Shown here in pieces: positions 12,754 to 27,700 of a stretch of 64,000 nt of DNA. A program made the translations under genes and the position numbers. Position 1 is the first letter of the stretch. The number at the start of each line of letters is the position of its first letter. Below the pieces are notes generated by a model, which was not told where the DNA came from, did not search any database, and saw nothing but the letters and a program-made list of their open reading frames with translations. Origin of the DNA: Baylisascaris procyonis (taxonomy: Eukaryota > Nematoda > Chromadorea > Rhabditida > Ascarididae); contig JAZARR010000082.1 in assembly GCA_037389465.1 (NCBI GenBank), forward strand, positions 794,501 through 858,500. The letters are read 5' to 3'.

Positions 12754-15700
12754 TACACCACATGCAGTATATATATACATTGTTTTGTTCGCCTTTTTAT
12801 TACACATCTCATCACGGCCAGTTAGTGAAAAACCATCTCAAGTGAGGACAATTAGGCGAACGGCTGCTCAAATGGCAGCTTAAGAATACAGAGAATTATT
12901 TAGTGGTCACAAAATGAAGTCAGTGATCCGAAATCTTATTAAATGAATATCGAATATCACTTGAGAAGTCAGTTAAGAATGTCGCATCAGTAAGGGAACA
13001 ATTCAACAGATGGACAGACAGACAGACACAGGCAAACGTGGACGATGATTTGGAATTTATTTAAACTATGCCATCTCCATTCGAAAGGAATTTTACATTC
13101 GATTTTATCCTTTTTCTTCATAGTTTTCAAACTTGCGCTATGAGTGGTGCCGATACACCGAGGTGTTCATGTCCAAAATAGAAAAAACTGCTGAAATTTG
13201 ATGAGCATAATGTATATGCTTGTCGATCAATGTGCACCTCAGCACAACAACTAGGACATCTATTCATTGATACTTGGGACATTTACGTGGCCACATAACT
13301 GACAGCACTTATGCAAACTTACAAACCCTATCCAATGGGTTAATGCATGAAAAGAACGCCAATTTTGAGCGAAGCACCACAGGGAAGGTATTGTTCTGTT
13401 GTATAAATGCATATATGTTTATCACTATGGCGCACGGATATATCCCAAAGAAAAAAGACTAAAATATTCAGAAAGCACCAATTTTCTTGGCATTTCTCAA
13501 CCATTTTCAAACACTTGCTCCATAAATTGAAACGATCTCACTGCAGAACGATACTAGGCAAGTGCAAATGGTTTGGCGATGAATCTTAATCTTCCAATAA
13601 GAACTAATCAGTCACAGAAAGTGTAAGGACCAGCATCATTGGTAGTTATGCAAATGTTTATGAGGTAAGCAATGAATAAAGACCAAAGTAAACACCTGTG
13701 TGGCAGTGAGGCCGATTGAATTAGCGAGTGCCTCTCGCTCGGGTGCAGTCAAATACTTCGATGAACGAAATCTTCGTTCAAGTTCATAGACCTGATTCTG
13801 CGAAAAAAGAACACGTCGTTTCCGTCTAGAGCCTGGATGGTTTGACATCGGAAGTTGAAGTCCATGCATTGCTGCTTGCGTTGGGTTAATACCACAGTTG
13901 AGACCAAAACCCGACCCAAGGCGTGGCACTGCAATTCGTAAACGTTTACCAATGTGATTTTGCTTTTTTCCTTAAAACATTTCGAGATCGGTTAATACTT
14001 TTGAACTCAGAAGGAACAACTCGCATATTGACTTCAGTTGAGCCAAATTTCCTTGCTAAAATTGAATTCCTATTTTACACATTTTGCAGTAATTTCAAGT
14101 TAAAGTTTGATTTATATGCTCGTAATCAGTATTCTGAGCTCTGAATTGAAGTGCTAAAGAATACCTTCAACAACCAAAATTGCATTTTATTTTTAAAATG
14201 TGGTGAATTCATGTTATACACAATGAGCAATTTATTTTTGGGTTCATCGACAACTTCTAAGTAAAACTATACGTCATAGGAGAAAACAAATAATTGGATG
14301 TTAAAACACAATGCAGTTGGAGATCTTAGATTTTAGGCAATTTGCTCTTTGCCTTCAGTATTCGATACCAATGCTTCCACGGCCTTTTACAAACCGAATA
14401 ATTCAGTTTTAATCCAATTCAAGTTTGCAAACTTTGAATTATATTGCTTAGCTTATTGAAGCTGATATGCAAATAAATCAGTACAGCAATGTGCTTGGAG
14501 TGGGGGGAATTTCTCCTATGCAAATTTGCATAATCATTGTTTTCAAAAGTATTAACTGAAATAGGTCCGTTGATTGGGTGCCAAAGTTAGATAATATGTT
14601 TTTGTGGCTACTGCCGAGCACAGCAACGCTTTCTCATGGCCCATGTTTGCAGGCGCTATTTGTCGAGCACTACTGAAGTGGAGTGCTTTTGCAAACGGGG
14701 TGGACTGTCCCCATGTGGGTATGATGGCACCCCGCAGCTCACTAACTGTTTTCCACTTACCCACTTAGCACCTGACTTTCTCGCCCTCCCCTACCCTGCG
14801 GGATTCCACTGAACTTCCTCGTACGGGTCATTGCTGCGATGATCGATGACTATCCTGTCGACCCACTAGCTTTCATCACTAAAACTTTGCACTTCATTCC
14901 ACATATACGACTGTCTTGGAGTGCTCTTCTTAGCATTAAAAATATCCAACGTGTCTAATAAAAAATTGCGGTATATTGTGAGGAAACTTTGAACAATTCG
15001 CATTTCCTAATGATCACAAATCAATATGAATTTATTCTTGAGAATTTACATCTTCTTGGATGTTTTCAACAATTATATACACTTTAGCGAAGCAAAGAAA
15101 CGACGTAAATCACTAAAAGTTTTAGATAGCTGACCGATAGACAAATTTTCTGTTTATCAGGTTTGCAGTGTTCGATGTCCCTTTCTCGTCTCCTTCACTC
15201 CTACTCTCCCTTCCCTCCCCCTCCCCTCGAATCACCAATGGTTATGGAAAAAGACGATGATTTCTACCATATAATGATTTCCTGCGACTGAAACTACATG
15301 ATTTGTACGCAATTGCTGAGGCCAATTAACGCCCAACCACAATAGGACGAATGGCGAAAGTTGTCATTTTAATTGGACTCTAAAAAATTCGCTATTTTTT
15401 CGCCTTTCCGCGAAACTTTCTCAGCATTATAATTCGCCTACTCGTCTCTGAAGACGGAAGCGATGAACAAATCAATGGCGCGAAAAAAACCCTGCACGAA
15501 ATTCTTTACAATAGACGCTGAAGGGGGACACGCGCAGGTGTACGGTACATGTTCGACGATTATCGATTCTTTGAGTGGCAAAGGACGAAGGAGTCAATGA
15601 TCGTGATGGCCGCTTGCTTCAATGAAATAGGTATCATTCTGATTTTAGAGCTCTTCTTCCGGTTTTCGCAATGGGAATGACGAATGGATGTGCTTCAAAA

Positions 15701-18700
15701 GTGTCGAAAATAATATGCAAATTTAATGCACATGTGATATAGTCTTTCTCATTCCTGTGTTTGCACTCCCACTTTTTTATAATCAATATTTGATGGTTTA
15801 AAACCTTATGGTAACCGCACTAGTTATGTGAAATTAAAAAAAAAAAACTTTCAAATCATTTCATCTTTTTAGTTGCCATCTATAAATTAATAAAAAGTGC
15901 ATCAATTTGTGTAAATCACAAGTGTGAAATAGATCTTAAAGATGAAGCAAGTGAACTCTCCAAGTTTCTAGAATTACTGAGGTAAATTGCAAGAATAATT
16001 TTTGAACATTTCGAAATAAAATCTCTCATTCGCTCAACGGAGCCTCTCAAGTATAATAACAATGGAAGAAAGAAGCACGCTGTGAGTATGCTGTACAACT
16101 AAAGCCCTGAGAGAAAGCATGAAAGGCATGGAACGAGCTTTATTAGTTTCAGATTAGAAAATAATGGAGAGACATAAAGCTCGACTTGCACTGATAACTT
16201 TCCAGCAAGCAAATAAAACCTAACATTTCTAAGAAACTGGTAAACGAAAAAATGAGCATTTAGAGAGAAAACTTCAAAGAAAAGCCCGGCGATGTCGTCA
16301 GCTTTCTGCCTCATTAGACTGTAATAGTTGTACTGAGAGGTTTCAATTACGACTGCATCAACTGGGTAGTAGTGCATCAAAGTTAACAAGTTCAAGTTGC
16401 AGAACTGTGACATTCGTTTCTAGGATTTCACAGTTTCACCTCAATATGTAATTATGGTGCGATGTAGATTTTGTTCGTCGGCGTGATGCGTGAATTGCGA
16501 ATACGCCTTTTAATTGGACCAAATTGAGCGGAGTGCGTAGATAATGGGCGCGAAGAAACACGCGTAGTCGCCCAAGCCGCAGCAACTACCGGTTTTTGTA
16601 AAAATTTTTACATAAAAGTGAAACCACAGCACTAGCTGATGAAGCGCAGAAGGATTGCCTAAGGCTATGCAAGGTAAATGGGTGAACTTGATGAATATCT
16701 ATGAAATGGGCTCTTTGAATTTTAAGATTTCAGACCAGACAATACCAGCAGAACAGTGCCTTGAAAGCATAGCGATCATACTGCCTTTATGGGAAATAAA
16801 ACCTACTCAATCGAGGATCGTTGGCGCCATACCAACCAGCTGCTGACGACGTATTCGCCATATAACTGAAACTGAAACACAAACATTCTCCGCATTGACA
16901 CAGCCGGCTCACCGTGCAACTTTATCTTCTAAGTGCTAATTAACTCATCATTCCAATTTTCAAACAAACTATTTCTTCACATATCCTTAAGGCCGAATGC
17001 GGATAGGTGACCGTTATTACGAATGTATTATATCAATACACGTTGCATGCTTATCATGCCTCAATAATCCGACATGACGGATCAGTAAAAGGATGAAGAG
17101 AGAATGACAAGCTTCCCTCTAGATTGTGAATGGCAAACATATGTCTATCGAGCTTATTTTCCGACAAAATATAAAAATTTTTAGCACCTTCAATGTCGAA
17201 AATCTAAACAGATATCCCTAATAGAATCTAGTTTAAACGCCTTTCCTCTAAGTAACATAGACTACGTGCTACTCTCGCAAAATTGAAATCAACAGCAGTC
17301 TCAAAAGTTTTCTAGATGACTCGGTGGTGTGACCAGTCGCTGACGCGCTCAAATGATGAGAACAGATTTGACGCTTATAGTGGGTAAATAAAACTGATTC
17401 TCTTGCGTTATGCGTAGTTTGGTCACAGAGGAAACATATAAGTAATGTAATATGGATTTAATGAGCTCAATGAGCCGCAAGGTCACAAAAAGAAGTTTGA
17501 CTGTTCTCAGCCATGGCGTGAAAATCAGCCAACTCCAGATCATCGATATATTGCTCCTATACGTTAATATACGGATAATTAAGAGGCGATCGTGCTACGG
17601 TTCTCGATTTCTGAAGCGCAGTATTGCTGCATCCTATAAAATCCGATCGGTTAAACCAGACCAATCGCTTCATTTTTTACCAGCCACTTGATTCAGCCGA
17701 TAGGTAGCCGATGATCGAAAGCTACTTTAGTAGACTGGCGCGTAGTCAAGCAAATTCTAAAAGGTAGCTGGCTGGTAAAGACTGAGCGATCGAAACGGCT
17801 CTAAAATAGGAATTGTACGGACCACGTAATATCATCAATTAAAGTAAACGTTTGGTTTCAAGCTTATATTTCGTCAACTTCTACAGCACCGACCACTTCA
17901 TTTCTCTGAGCCTAAATTTTCGAACTTAGGCAGGTTTTATCCAGAACTTTTACGAGCTCCGATGTTACAACCGGCGTACTTGAAAGAAACCTTGAGAAGT
18001 CAGGCGCAGCTTGGTAGCCATTAGAAAAATGTCCCGTAAAGTATGGCGATGCTCCAAAGGCAGCTGGTGCAGTCGCTTGAGAAGTTGCAGCAGCAGTAGG
18101 TTGAATAGCGACGTTGGGAGGACGATATCCGGAAAAGCCTAACGAGCCAGCATCCAAAGTGCTCACCGGTGTGCTCGTCATCTTCAGAAAACGTTGATGC
18201 GCCCGAGCTAAAACTGCTGAGAACATACAGTATCGCGTTGAGTCAAAATTCTACAAAGCCGGTAAGAAGCTGGTAGGGAAAGATCGAGAAATTATATACA
18301 ATATCCTGTCATCTATGCTGCTAACCCAAAAAAGTGCTCATATATTGTCCACTGCGTTGCAAAAATTAGTTCCTCTCCTTTTTTCAAATATGGCGTATTC
18401 GACGGCTTTCTTGTTGGCATTTTTACCGTGAAAATTTTTATTAATTTCTGATGAGTCCCTGCTTGATTCTCGAAAATCTGTATAGTGGAAAGTCTTCTCT
18501 CGCCAACGATCAATGTTATCTATGTGGCATAGAAGAATACCCCGAAAATGTTCGAAAAAGCGTGGTAGCTTAGGAACTATTGAGTAAACGATTAAAATTT
18601 GAGTGAAATATATTGAGTGGATGACAATTACTAACTCTTATGAACTCCACTCACTTATGAACAGCCGCTAACTAAATGGAATTCTGAAATTTTAAATAAG

Positions 18701-21700
18701 TGAATAAATTTCAAAAGATAAGATTTTTCACTGTAAGAACCATATAAATCAAAGAATGTAGGATTCGTTTCTCAGTTCACATAATTTCCCAACGTGATCG
18801 AACAATACCCTCTCATTTTTCAGTTGTTTTTTTCAACTTTCTGATGCATCATTCACACGTTTATGCTGGGGATCTCGCCATTATAGATATATAATAGCAT
18901 TAATTTTGATGTCTAAGGAAAACTGCTAAAATCAAACATTAGACAAAATAAATTCAACGGAGGGAAAATTTTATGCAAGCAATAGAATTCAGTGAAATGA
19001 ATTTGAGAAAATTTGTCAAGTGCCATATCCGGCCGAATGACAAATCTCTTGGAGTTGTAGAAATGAATACTGTCTTTTCAACTGGTATTCTCCATGGTGC
19101 TCCATGACATGATACAATGCTTTAATCCACGATATTCTTTGACACTATGATACTACGATACTCAGCATGGCAACATAGTCTTATTCAAATAACTCGAGTT
19201 TTGGTCCCAAAAGACAATATCTTGCGAACTGATAAAGAAAAATGTTAATACTAGCGATGCCTCGAAATTTTTTTTCAAGTCGCTTTCCTGCATGAGTAAG
19301 TAATAGGATCACATCGCATTGGTATGAAATGATATAACAACGTCAAAAAATGTTCAGTAGATTTGCTCAAATGGTATGTTATTAAGACTTTCTAATCATT
19401 GCGCCTCAGCTCCGTATTGTCACATCTCGAAGTTGATCTCAATAGCAAACTCATCTACTTATAACGCTTATCAATATAATAACAAATAAGGAAATAGCGA
19501 GTGGTATATGGCGACCATACTCAAGCCCAACAGTGAAAAGCTTTTTTAACGACAGATGGAAAACTTGTCGTGAGATGTATACTAAACCAAGATGCCAAAG
19601 CGGAGAAGGAGAAACGAGGAAAAATGATTCATCCCCTTTAGCATGAAGGTATCTGCAAGGGATAATAGCTAACAGCGGCACATGATTCCCACGGTAGAGC
19701 TTGCATTCAGTTTCTTCCTCGACAGTACTTCATTACAGATACTTGACGAGTGCAATCCTTAGATCGACGAGGTGCACTCACCGTGAAGTGTTCTCCTCGA
19801 AAGAAGTAGCACCTCTTATTCAAGAATTACAATGCAACGAGAACGCTTACATGTTTCCAACTTGAACGCTCCCCAAAGATACATGACAGCTGCTCACCTT
19901 TTTAACTGGAACAGTCGAAGTAGAAGTATTGATGAGGTCGGAATTAAGTACTGACGACTTTATGCGATAAGCAGTTTCTATGAAAAAAAGCCTAGCTGAA
20001 TATCATGGTCAGGTACTTGGCGACCATACTCAACCTCAACACTAATGGCCACTTGTACCATCTTCAGCTTATATCTGAATTTGCCGAATTGGGCGTGGTT
20101 TCTATTGTAGTGGGCGGGGTTTACGACGTGCGGCATTCGCCTTCTATGGACAGCGACCGATGTCCATGGTGATGGTTCGCGATCTCTTTAACCGGGGAAT
20201 GATAGGCGACCCCGAGGGGAATCACTTCAAAACTTATACTTTCGTCGAGTGTTTTCCCCCTCACCAAACACTTCACGATCTCTTCAGATCCCCCGCTATA
20301 AACGTTTGTTTTCAGCTTCAGGGTAGACACTGACACGTCTATGTCATCTCATCCTTACACTTGCTTATTGTTTGTTATTTGTAATGCAAGCTTTATTCTT
20401 TTCTTTTTGAATTCTCACTAGGCTTGATAGATGACTAATATTCCGCGATTCATTCGAACTTACTTATTGCAACAATAGAACATTTATTCGAAATGGAGTT
20501 TTGAATTCGTATATTTTTTCATTTAGAAGTAGGCGAGTTTTTTATTATCTCTTTTTCGATATTTCGAATAGCAACGATTCTATCCACAAACTGACCTAAT
20601 ACCTAAAATCAAAGAGACACTGACTTTGACGGGGACTTTCAGATGATGGATAGTGTTTTGCGAGGAATAAAAAGAAATTGATTACTTTCTGAATGGAATT
20701 TTCGCCTACTGCTCCTAAACCATTAGAACTGTTATTAAGACAGGTGCACTAAGCTTTATTACACAAAGCCTTTTAATTAACAAAATTCTCTAGAACTGTC
20801 CTATTCTTATGTCAGGCATTTAATATTTGTAATTTCACATTAGCTTAGTTTGTTTTATGCGATACCATATATATCATATCAACCATATGCTAGTATCTGC
20901 TTTTGTCGTAAAAGCTCTGACAAAATAGATCACCAGCAAAATAGATATTTTCAACTTAGATATGATGATCCGACCATCAAAATCGTCTCATAAAAGTGCT
21001 GGATATAAGATTTTGCACACTTTTCGGATGTTCACGATGGGACAAGATTTCTTGGCAATTAAAATGTATAATTTGATATTATTATAGCTATTTCGGATTA
21101 TTTATTCAATATGTTAATTCAAGCTAAAAAAAAAAATATTTCAGCCGAAGTTGTTGAGAAAAAGTATCAGCAACCGATTGGCAATCAAACGAATTTTTAC
21201 CGCTATGATGGCGTCGTTTTGGTTATTCTAATGCCACGATTGGATTTAATTTTTGCATGATCAGAAGACTTCCAATTGCAAAATGTTGTCCTTCTTATGT
21301 GTGCACAAGTTTGCTTATGTCTCACTCAAAAATTTGATGAGTGCAATTTGCACCATAGACGCCTCCCTCTCCATTAACACCGAAGTTGATGAATCCACCT
21401 AGAAACGAATTAAAGACATCTAATGGACTGAAGTTTGCATATTCTGCAAAAGGTGACTGCAAAAGAAAGACCTACTTAGAGGATCTATATGAGCCAAAAA
21501 TATGGGTGCATAATTGTGCATCTTATTGTCTGGTACCAATTTTTGAAACTGGTTGATATGATCAAGATATTGTGCGATCACAAAAGCATATATCATGCCG
21601 TTTCGTCTTGTACATACGCTCGCTTATTTCAGTACTCTAAGTAATTAGCATTGTTATTGAAGGGGGAGTGAATTTCTGAAAAGCGATACTGATTCTTCAC

Positions 21701-24700
21701 ACTAAGCAGTCTTCTAGAATTCGTCTCACAACGTATTCACGAATGTGGTTTTTGAATTATGCACTCGAAATCAACGACCATCGCCAAGTAAAGATCGTTT
21801 AATGGCAACGAGTCAGCTGCAGCGAAATGAGGCACTTCAGGAAGTCATGCTGGTGAAAGAAATTGTTATTCATGAACCTACTTTCAACTTCTGAATTACC
21901 CCAGTTTGTGTCTTTTTTAGGACTTCTAAGCATATAAATCACCCCTTCACGTTATTCTAAGAGCCTTTCAAATGGCGGTCACAGTTTCAACCCTGACCTG
22001 AAATATCTTTCTGATAGTGGCTAGTTGCTAAACAATATGGTTTTTCAATTAATGTCAGGCAAGGCGAATTTTTCCCCTGAGAAGGCGGCAAACAGAGATG
22101 AAAAAATAGATGTGGCGGGAGGGGGGGGGGGGAGGGAAAGAGATGTGCATTCCTCAAAGGTATCAGATATTCAAAAATATTGTTCATAAAATGACGAAAT
22201 GGCGAACACACATTCCCAGCATATCTCTCTATCGCATAAGCTAATTTAACCGAATGTCTCAGAAATGCATTCTTGCATAATATGCTTTAAACTTAGTAAT
22301 GATTCATTTGACGCCTCATAGGCGAATATTTATTGTGTTTGCTATTCATAATTGCTAATAAAATGCATAATTAATAAAAAGAAAGGAGGTGGATACATAA
22401 GCTGAAAGTTGTTCATCACATTTCTGCCCTGCTTGGCTACTGACTTAAGCACTATTCATATTGGTCAGTCGGATCTTCAGCAGTTGAACAACGAGTGCAA
22501 CTTTCAACTCTATTCAAATCGAAGAATTATTCAACACTGCGCTGTGATCTTGCCATCTTATTAGCAATGTTTTCTGGATAATGGGAACATTCATTCATAT
22601 GTGATGTCAGTTTATTCCAATGTGATATAGTGTCACGTCACTTACGCATCAAGAATAACACCACTGGGTGAGCTTAGCGCATGGATTTTTGCGATTCGAA
22701 AGCCCTCAAGGTAAAACTATGTCCTTAACACTTCGGTGATTAATATCTGCCGCCCATATTCGAATCTCTTTCGATTGTAACAACCAAAAAAGCCAATTAT
22801 TTAGCAATTTTGCATTTTCATAGAGAGAGCACTCTTCAGTTTTAATTGAGAATGTAAAACTTTTGGCTGAAGTTTTCTTAACAATTATTAATCTTTTTCA
22901 TTCTCACCAATGTTTTTTACGCTGCATTTAGATTGACTTAAACTTGCACTCCACTATTATTTTTGCAGCGATCGGAATTGTTTTGTTTGCAGTTGCAATA
23001 GACTGTTGTTACCTAAAAACTGAGTATTACCTAAGTTGCAATGTTGTTACCTCATTACTTATTCATTGTTTAGATTGAAATATGTCACTTAAATTAGGGA
23101 TTGAAATTTAAGCATTTAATTGGTTTTCTAATGCTCATTCCAGTGGCAATTTGACCCTGAAAAAAATACAATCATAATAGGTCTAACTAGTGCTGACATC
23201 ATGAAAATAAGCGGCAATCGAAGATAAGAACTTCTGATTGGGAAAATACAAAAGTCCATCTTATCTTTTTTTAAAGTTTTATGTCTGAGATTTCTACGAG
23301 ACCCAATCCAGTTTGCTTATATCGCTTGACCCTCAGCTTATGAGATAGTAAATTGAGAAGTTTTCATTAAAGAAACTGACAGATGAGCATTTTCAGTGAT
23401 AATAAGTGGTGATGGTTAATGCTGGAAATGCTCTCAAGAAAGAGAAACGAAATGTGGCTTAAAGTGTGCACTTCAGGAGAGGGTGCATGCGTGCACATCA
23501 GCGAGCCATTGATTTCTCGCATTACGAACAAAGCCACCAATAACGTTGAAGCAAACAAGCCGTTGCTGCTATCTCAATGGCTCACTTCAATAAACAACAC
23601 CACCGCTACCGTAATTCAGTGCAGTCGTGTTCACCCGTTTGATTGCTTGACTAGCGATATGTAAATTAGTATGCATAAGAGGATCTACTTCCGCAAAAAG
23701 AGCAATATATAACAGAGGAGCTATTGAGCTTCTCGATGAAAGAAGCTAGATAACAAGATGCGATGAAGAAAGCGAAGAATAAGTGCCAAAAAATATTTAA
23801 TTATTATCGAGAAGAGACTAGTAGACGAGTCTGCCAGACGAGTTATTATGACATGCGGTTTTGAACGCCGCTCAACTGACCAACCAGTTTCACAAATTAT
23901 CAACAAATAAAAAACAACCAATTCATCCAAAATGTATGCAATTTTTTCCATTTCTAAATGCTTTTATGATTTTTTAAGTTCCGTAGCAATGCGGAAGATG
24001 AAATCGAATGTCAATTTTTGGTGAATTTGTGCCTAATATTCGCTAAAATTGATACCATACATACATAAGCTTTCACAATGATTTATGCGCTAAACAGAAA
24101 GAAATTCGCAAAAATGTATAAAAATAGAGTTTGCGCAAATACGTTAGGGAAATTGAGAGTATTCAATGTTTCTATTCAATTCAATATTCAATGAACATAG
24201 GAAATTGAGAGTCTTGTTTCTAAGCAAGTAGGCTACTTGCGCAAATACGTTAGGGTTTAAAACTTATTTAAGATAACAGAATAAATGGAATCAAGCAATA
24301 TGAAAGAAAGAATAATCAATAAGTGTGATTTTCTGGACTTCACAATTGAAATTTTGGAATTTGCATGAGTAAATCATTAATAATTCAATTAACAATTTGC
24401 CTTATAAAGCATCCCCTAAATAAAGACAACCAAAAATAGAAATGTATTCAAAACTGATACATATACATATTCAAGAGAATAAATTTTCAATGATTTGAAC
24501 AGTTTTGTCAACAAATCAGTAAGTTCGGTATTATTGAGAATTTGGACATTCAACTATCACTGACTTACATAATACACAGTTTTTATCTCAAAATGAATCG
24601 CATTGCCCAGAGGAAAATTCAACTAACTAAAATAACAATATTTATGTTCATTACTCTCAGTAGCCGAAAATAATCAATTTATCACTTTGCTAAGTTTTTT

Positions 24701-27700
24701 TGAATCGTATAGGAAATTTTCGAAACAAAATTCTTTCTCATCAAATCATTGATAATATCGTAAATTATTAACGCTCAAAATGAAACGAATCGATGAGCGA
24801 AGAGATTGCACCACAAATAGACATTGATCATCCACTGAAAGTGAAGTGTTTTGGTAGGAATCGAGAGGTCATTTATTAAAAACTAAAACGATTCCTAAAC
24901 GCACTAATTAAGTCTCCGAATCTGTGTGAAAAAAAAAATTCATAAAGTTTTTGCAGCATTTATATTCAGTTATCGTCATTGAATAGAAAGGTGGAAAAAA
25001 ATGCAGGTACCCCAATAATCGATTGAAGACACACTGCGAGGAGGTGGTGCGAGTTTCACACAGCACATACACTCATACACTCGTACACACAAAGAGGACA
25101 CGTTCATCTCACTACGGTAGGTGTGCTTTGTAAACAGTCAGTCAATATTTCATACCGCCCGATGCAAGCCAATACACCTGATCCATATCATTGAGCAGTG
25201 CAAGACTTCCCATATCTGCTCCGGGGATTTACGGCTGATATCAAAAAAGTTCATTAGAAATAAATGCTGAGAAGAAGATCACCATCGTCTGAGCAATCCG
25301 ACAAATTCACAAATATTTTGTAAACAGAAGTGATAAATTTGTTGAACAATTAATAAAGGTTTTCCAATCCGGCGATTAATTTCCATATTCATTAGATAAC
25401 TTTTTTCCGAATAACTGAACGTTGTTAATCACCGAATATGTTTCCCCTTACTATATAATCCCTCTCGAAATGAATTCCTTTTATTAGGTGATGACAGCTC
25501 ACCCATCCTGCTTCCTCCTCCTCCTTATCGCGTCCTCCAATACAACTCCTCTTTCAAAAAGGACATTAACTCCATTAATTCAGCTCCTGTGCCAAATTCG
25601 TTCCACCCTTTCTTGTGAGGCAAGATGCTCAACCTTCGCGGAATCAATCCAACATTCTGCTGTAATTTGTGAGCCAAATCTTTTAAAACTTTAAAGATAA
25701 GTTCAACGCACACAACACACAGCTCAAGCACTGTATACGGCAAATGGCTTGAAATGCAACACATCCACCAAATTATTGTTGAATCAGCCAACAATCTGTG
25801 AGGAAAATCTCGTTCATCACTTGTGATATGAGCAATACAAAGACATTCTCTCCTTCTCCCATTTGAAATCATCATACAAACTGACATCAGATGAGTGAAC
25901 AGCAGTGCGTAGGTGTGGTGAAATTTACTCCTTATTGATTCCTTTTAATTCACTCCTGCACTTGCATTCTGCGCTTTCAAGAAGTTCGTGTTCATCGTCT
26001 GGCTTCTGAATTTGCCCTAAACTTTTCATAGCTTCATAGTCACCGGTAAATTTAAGATACGATGATTAAGTGATATTTGTTCAGGGTAGCTATAGATATC
26101 TGCGATGCTTTGTTCAGTATACCAAAAGTAAACACAGAGCTGAAGCTTGTTCCAGCGGTCGAGCATTAAGAGTCAACTAGACAAATGCACGCTGCTATAG
26201 TTGGAGCAACTCTCTTTCTATGAAAGCAAACCGACTAGATAAACATGCTGTATAAATAAGTTTAGGTAAGCATATTGTCGGATAACGCACTTACTAAGTG
26301 AGAAAATGGACATGACTGAATGTCTTACAGCTCTTCTCGAAAATGGTTGATGTATTTTGAGTGTTGTTTTTGCTCTCTTCTAATGGAATCTTTGTATCTC
26401 CTATTATCATTACGAACCCAAAGAAGTGGGATGAAAGTTTCTTGTAAATAAAACGACCATGAAGCTGAGCATTATAGATAGTGAGGAAATTAGTTTATGG
26501 GATTCTAAATAGCACAAACTTAAGAATGCATAGTTGAATGGAATTCCTTGAAAAATAAAAGAAAATGCAATTCCTCCCAAAAAACCAAAAATGATCTTTT
26601 TTTTTAAATTCTCCTCCAAAAAACTTTTATTTATTCCATAAAGAAAGAAAAGAGTGATTAAGAGGGTCATTCAAAAAAGTTTCTTTTTAAGGGGGGGAGG
26701 GAGAAGGAAATCTTCAATGAATTCATTTAGAAAGAAGGAAATCCATTCAATTCATTCAGAAACCGGTCGATTCATCCTGGAAGATGTACATTATTTGACA
26801 CATTTCATTAATTGTTGGCTCTTAAAGGGTTCAGTGAGCAGAAGTGCGAAGAGGCGTAGGCTGTCAGCTTCTCTGGTGCACTTTTCAAATTGCTTCATTT
26901 CATTTCGCTCCAACGCAGCATTGGAATAATTCGTTCGCAAAGCTCATTTTTTAATCCCAAAGCTTCGTTTTGGACGAATGGTTCTCACGCAGTGTAGAGG
27001 TAACAAATTGGACTCTTTTCGCTCATTAAAGCTTTTGTTTACTGAATATTTTAAGGATCCATCTGAAGGGTGGAAAATCTCTATGCTGAACGTCGGTAAT
27101 CTGTTCAAACTGTTTCGTCATCCGTTATACTGCAATTTGTGAATTCCTTTTCAATGTAATTCTGCAAGATTTTCATTGCTCCTTCTAGAACAGACCACGT
27201 GCTCAGCTAGATGCTTAATTATCACATTTTTTTCAACCACCTCTCGCCAGTTTTACTACTACATCTGAAGACAGCCATCTCTCTAATTACGTTAAAGTTG
27301 GCGCTGATGTGGAGTATAACAATCAGCTTCTTCTTAAATGCTGAAATATTGCTGTTAATTTTACTGAATCTGGAGTATTTCTGCACGATCCCTCTAAGTT
27401 ATTTGGCATCTTTTTTGACAATTGTGGTAGTTGAACGGTAGCCATGTGACAGCTTCGCTTCTATTTGAACAGTAGAAAAGTATTGATAGGTATTGTCATC
27501 TGAGAGTATTGGAAAATAAGAAACATCTGAAACGATTAAATTTATGAATAAACGACAAAAGTACCTTTCCAATTTTGTTTACTTAAAATAAGCAAGGGAT
27601 GACTCACTATGATGAACGTTCGTATTCGATATAGAAAGCGGTACTACCAGCCAAAAAACTCGCTGATTGTTACTCAACAGATTCTTGCGTGATTCGCTTA

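Larger units (their letters stand above)
13929..17979. other. NK2 intron 4 (4.05 kb)
   Basis: Noncoding apart from short chance frames. It holds an octamer at 14,467-14,474 and a palindromic octamer pair at 14,517-14,532, a pyrimidine-rich run near 15,180-15,235 and an imperfect fold-back at 17,661-17,792. Such introns often carry enhancers of developmental regulators, but I have no comparative data to show that here. Confidence 0.7.

Noticed and set aside
12602..12883. Plus frame with a Tyr-Ile repeat and Arg-Glu repeat
   Set aside because: It is a direct translation of the TA/GA microsatellite.
13749..13952. Alternative minus frame across homeodomain exon 4
   Set aside because: It is a shadow frame; the homeodomain lies in the other frame with matching splice phases.
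22643..22711. Extra homeobox-gene exon reading [16 protein letters not shown] before a GTAAGT donor
   Set aside because: Its phases (entry 0, exit 2) cannot be inserted between exons 2 and 3, which join in phase 1, and there is no known counterpart in NK2 proteins.
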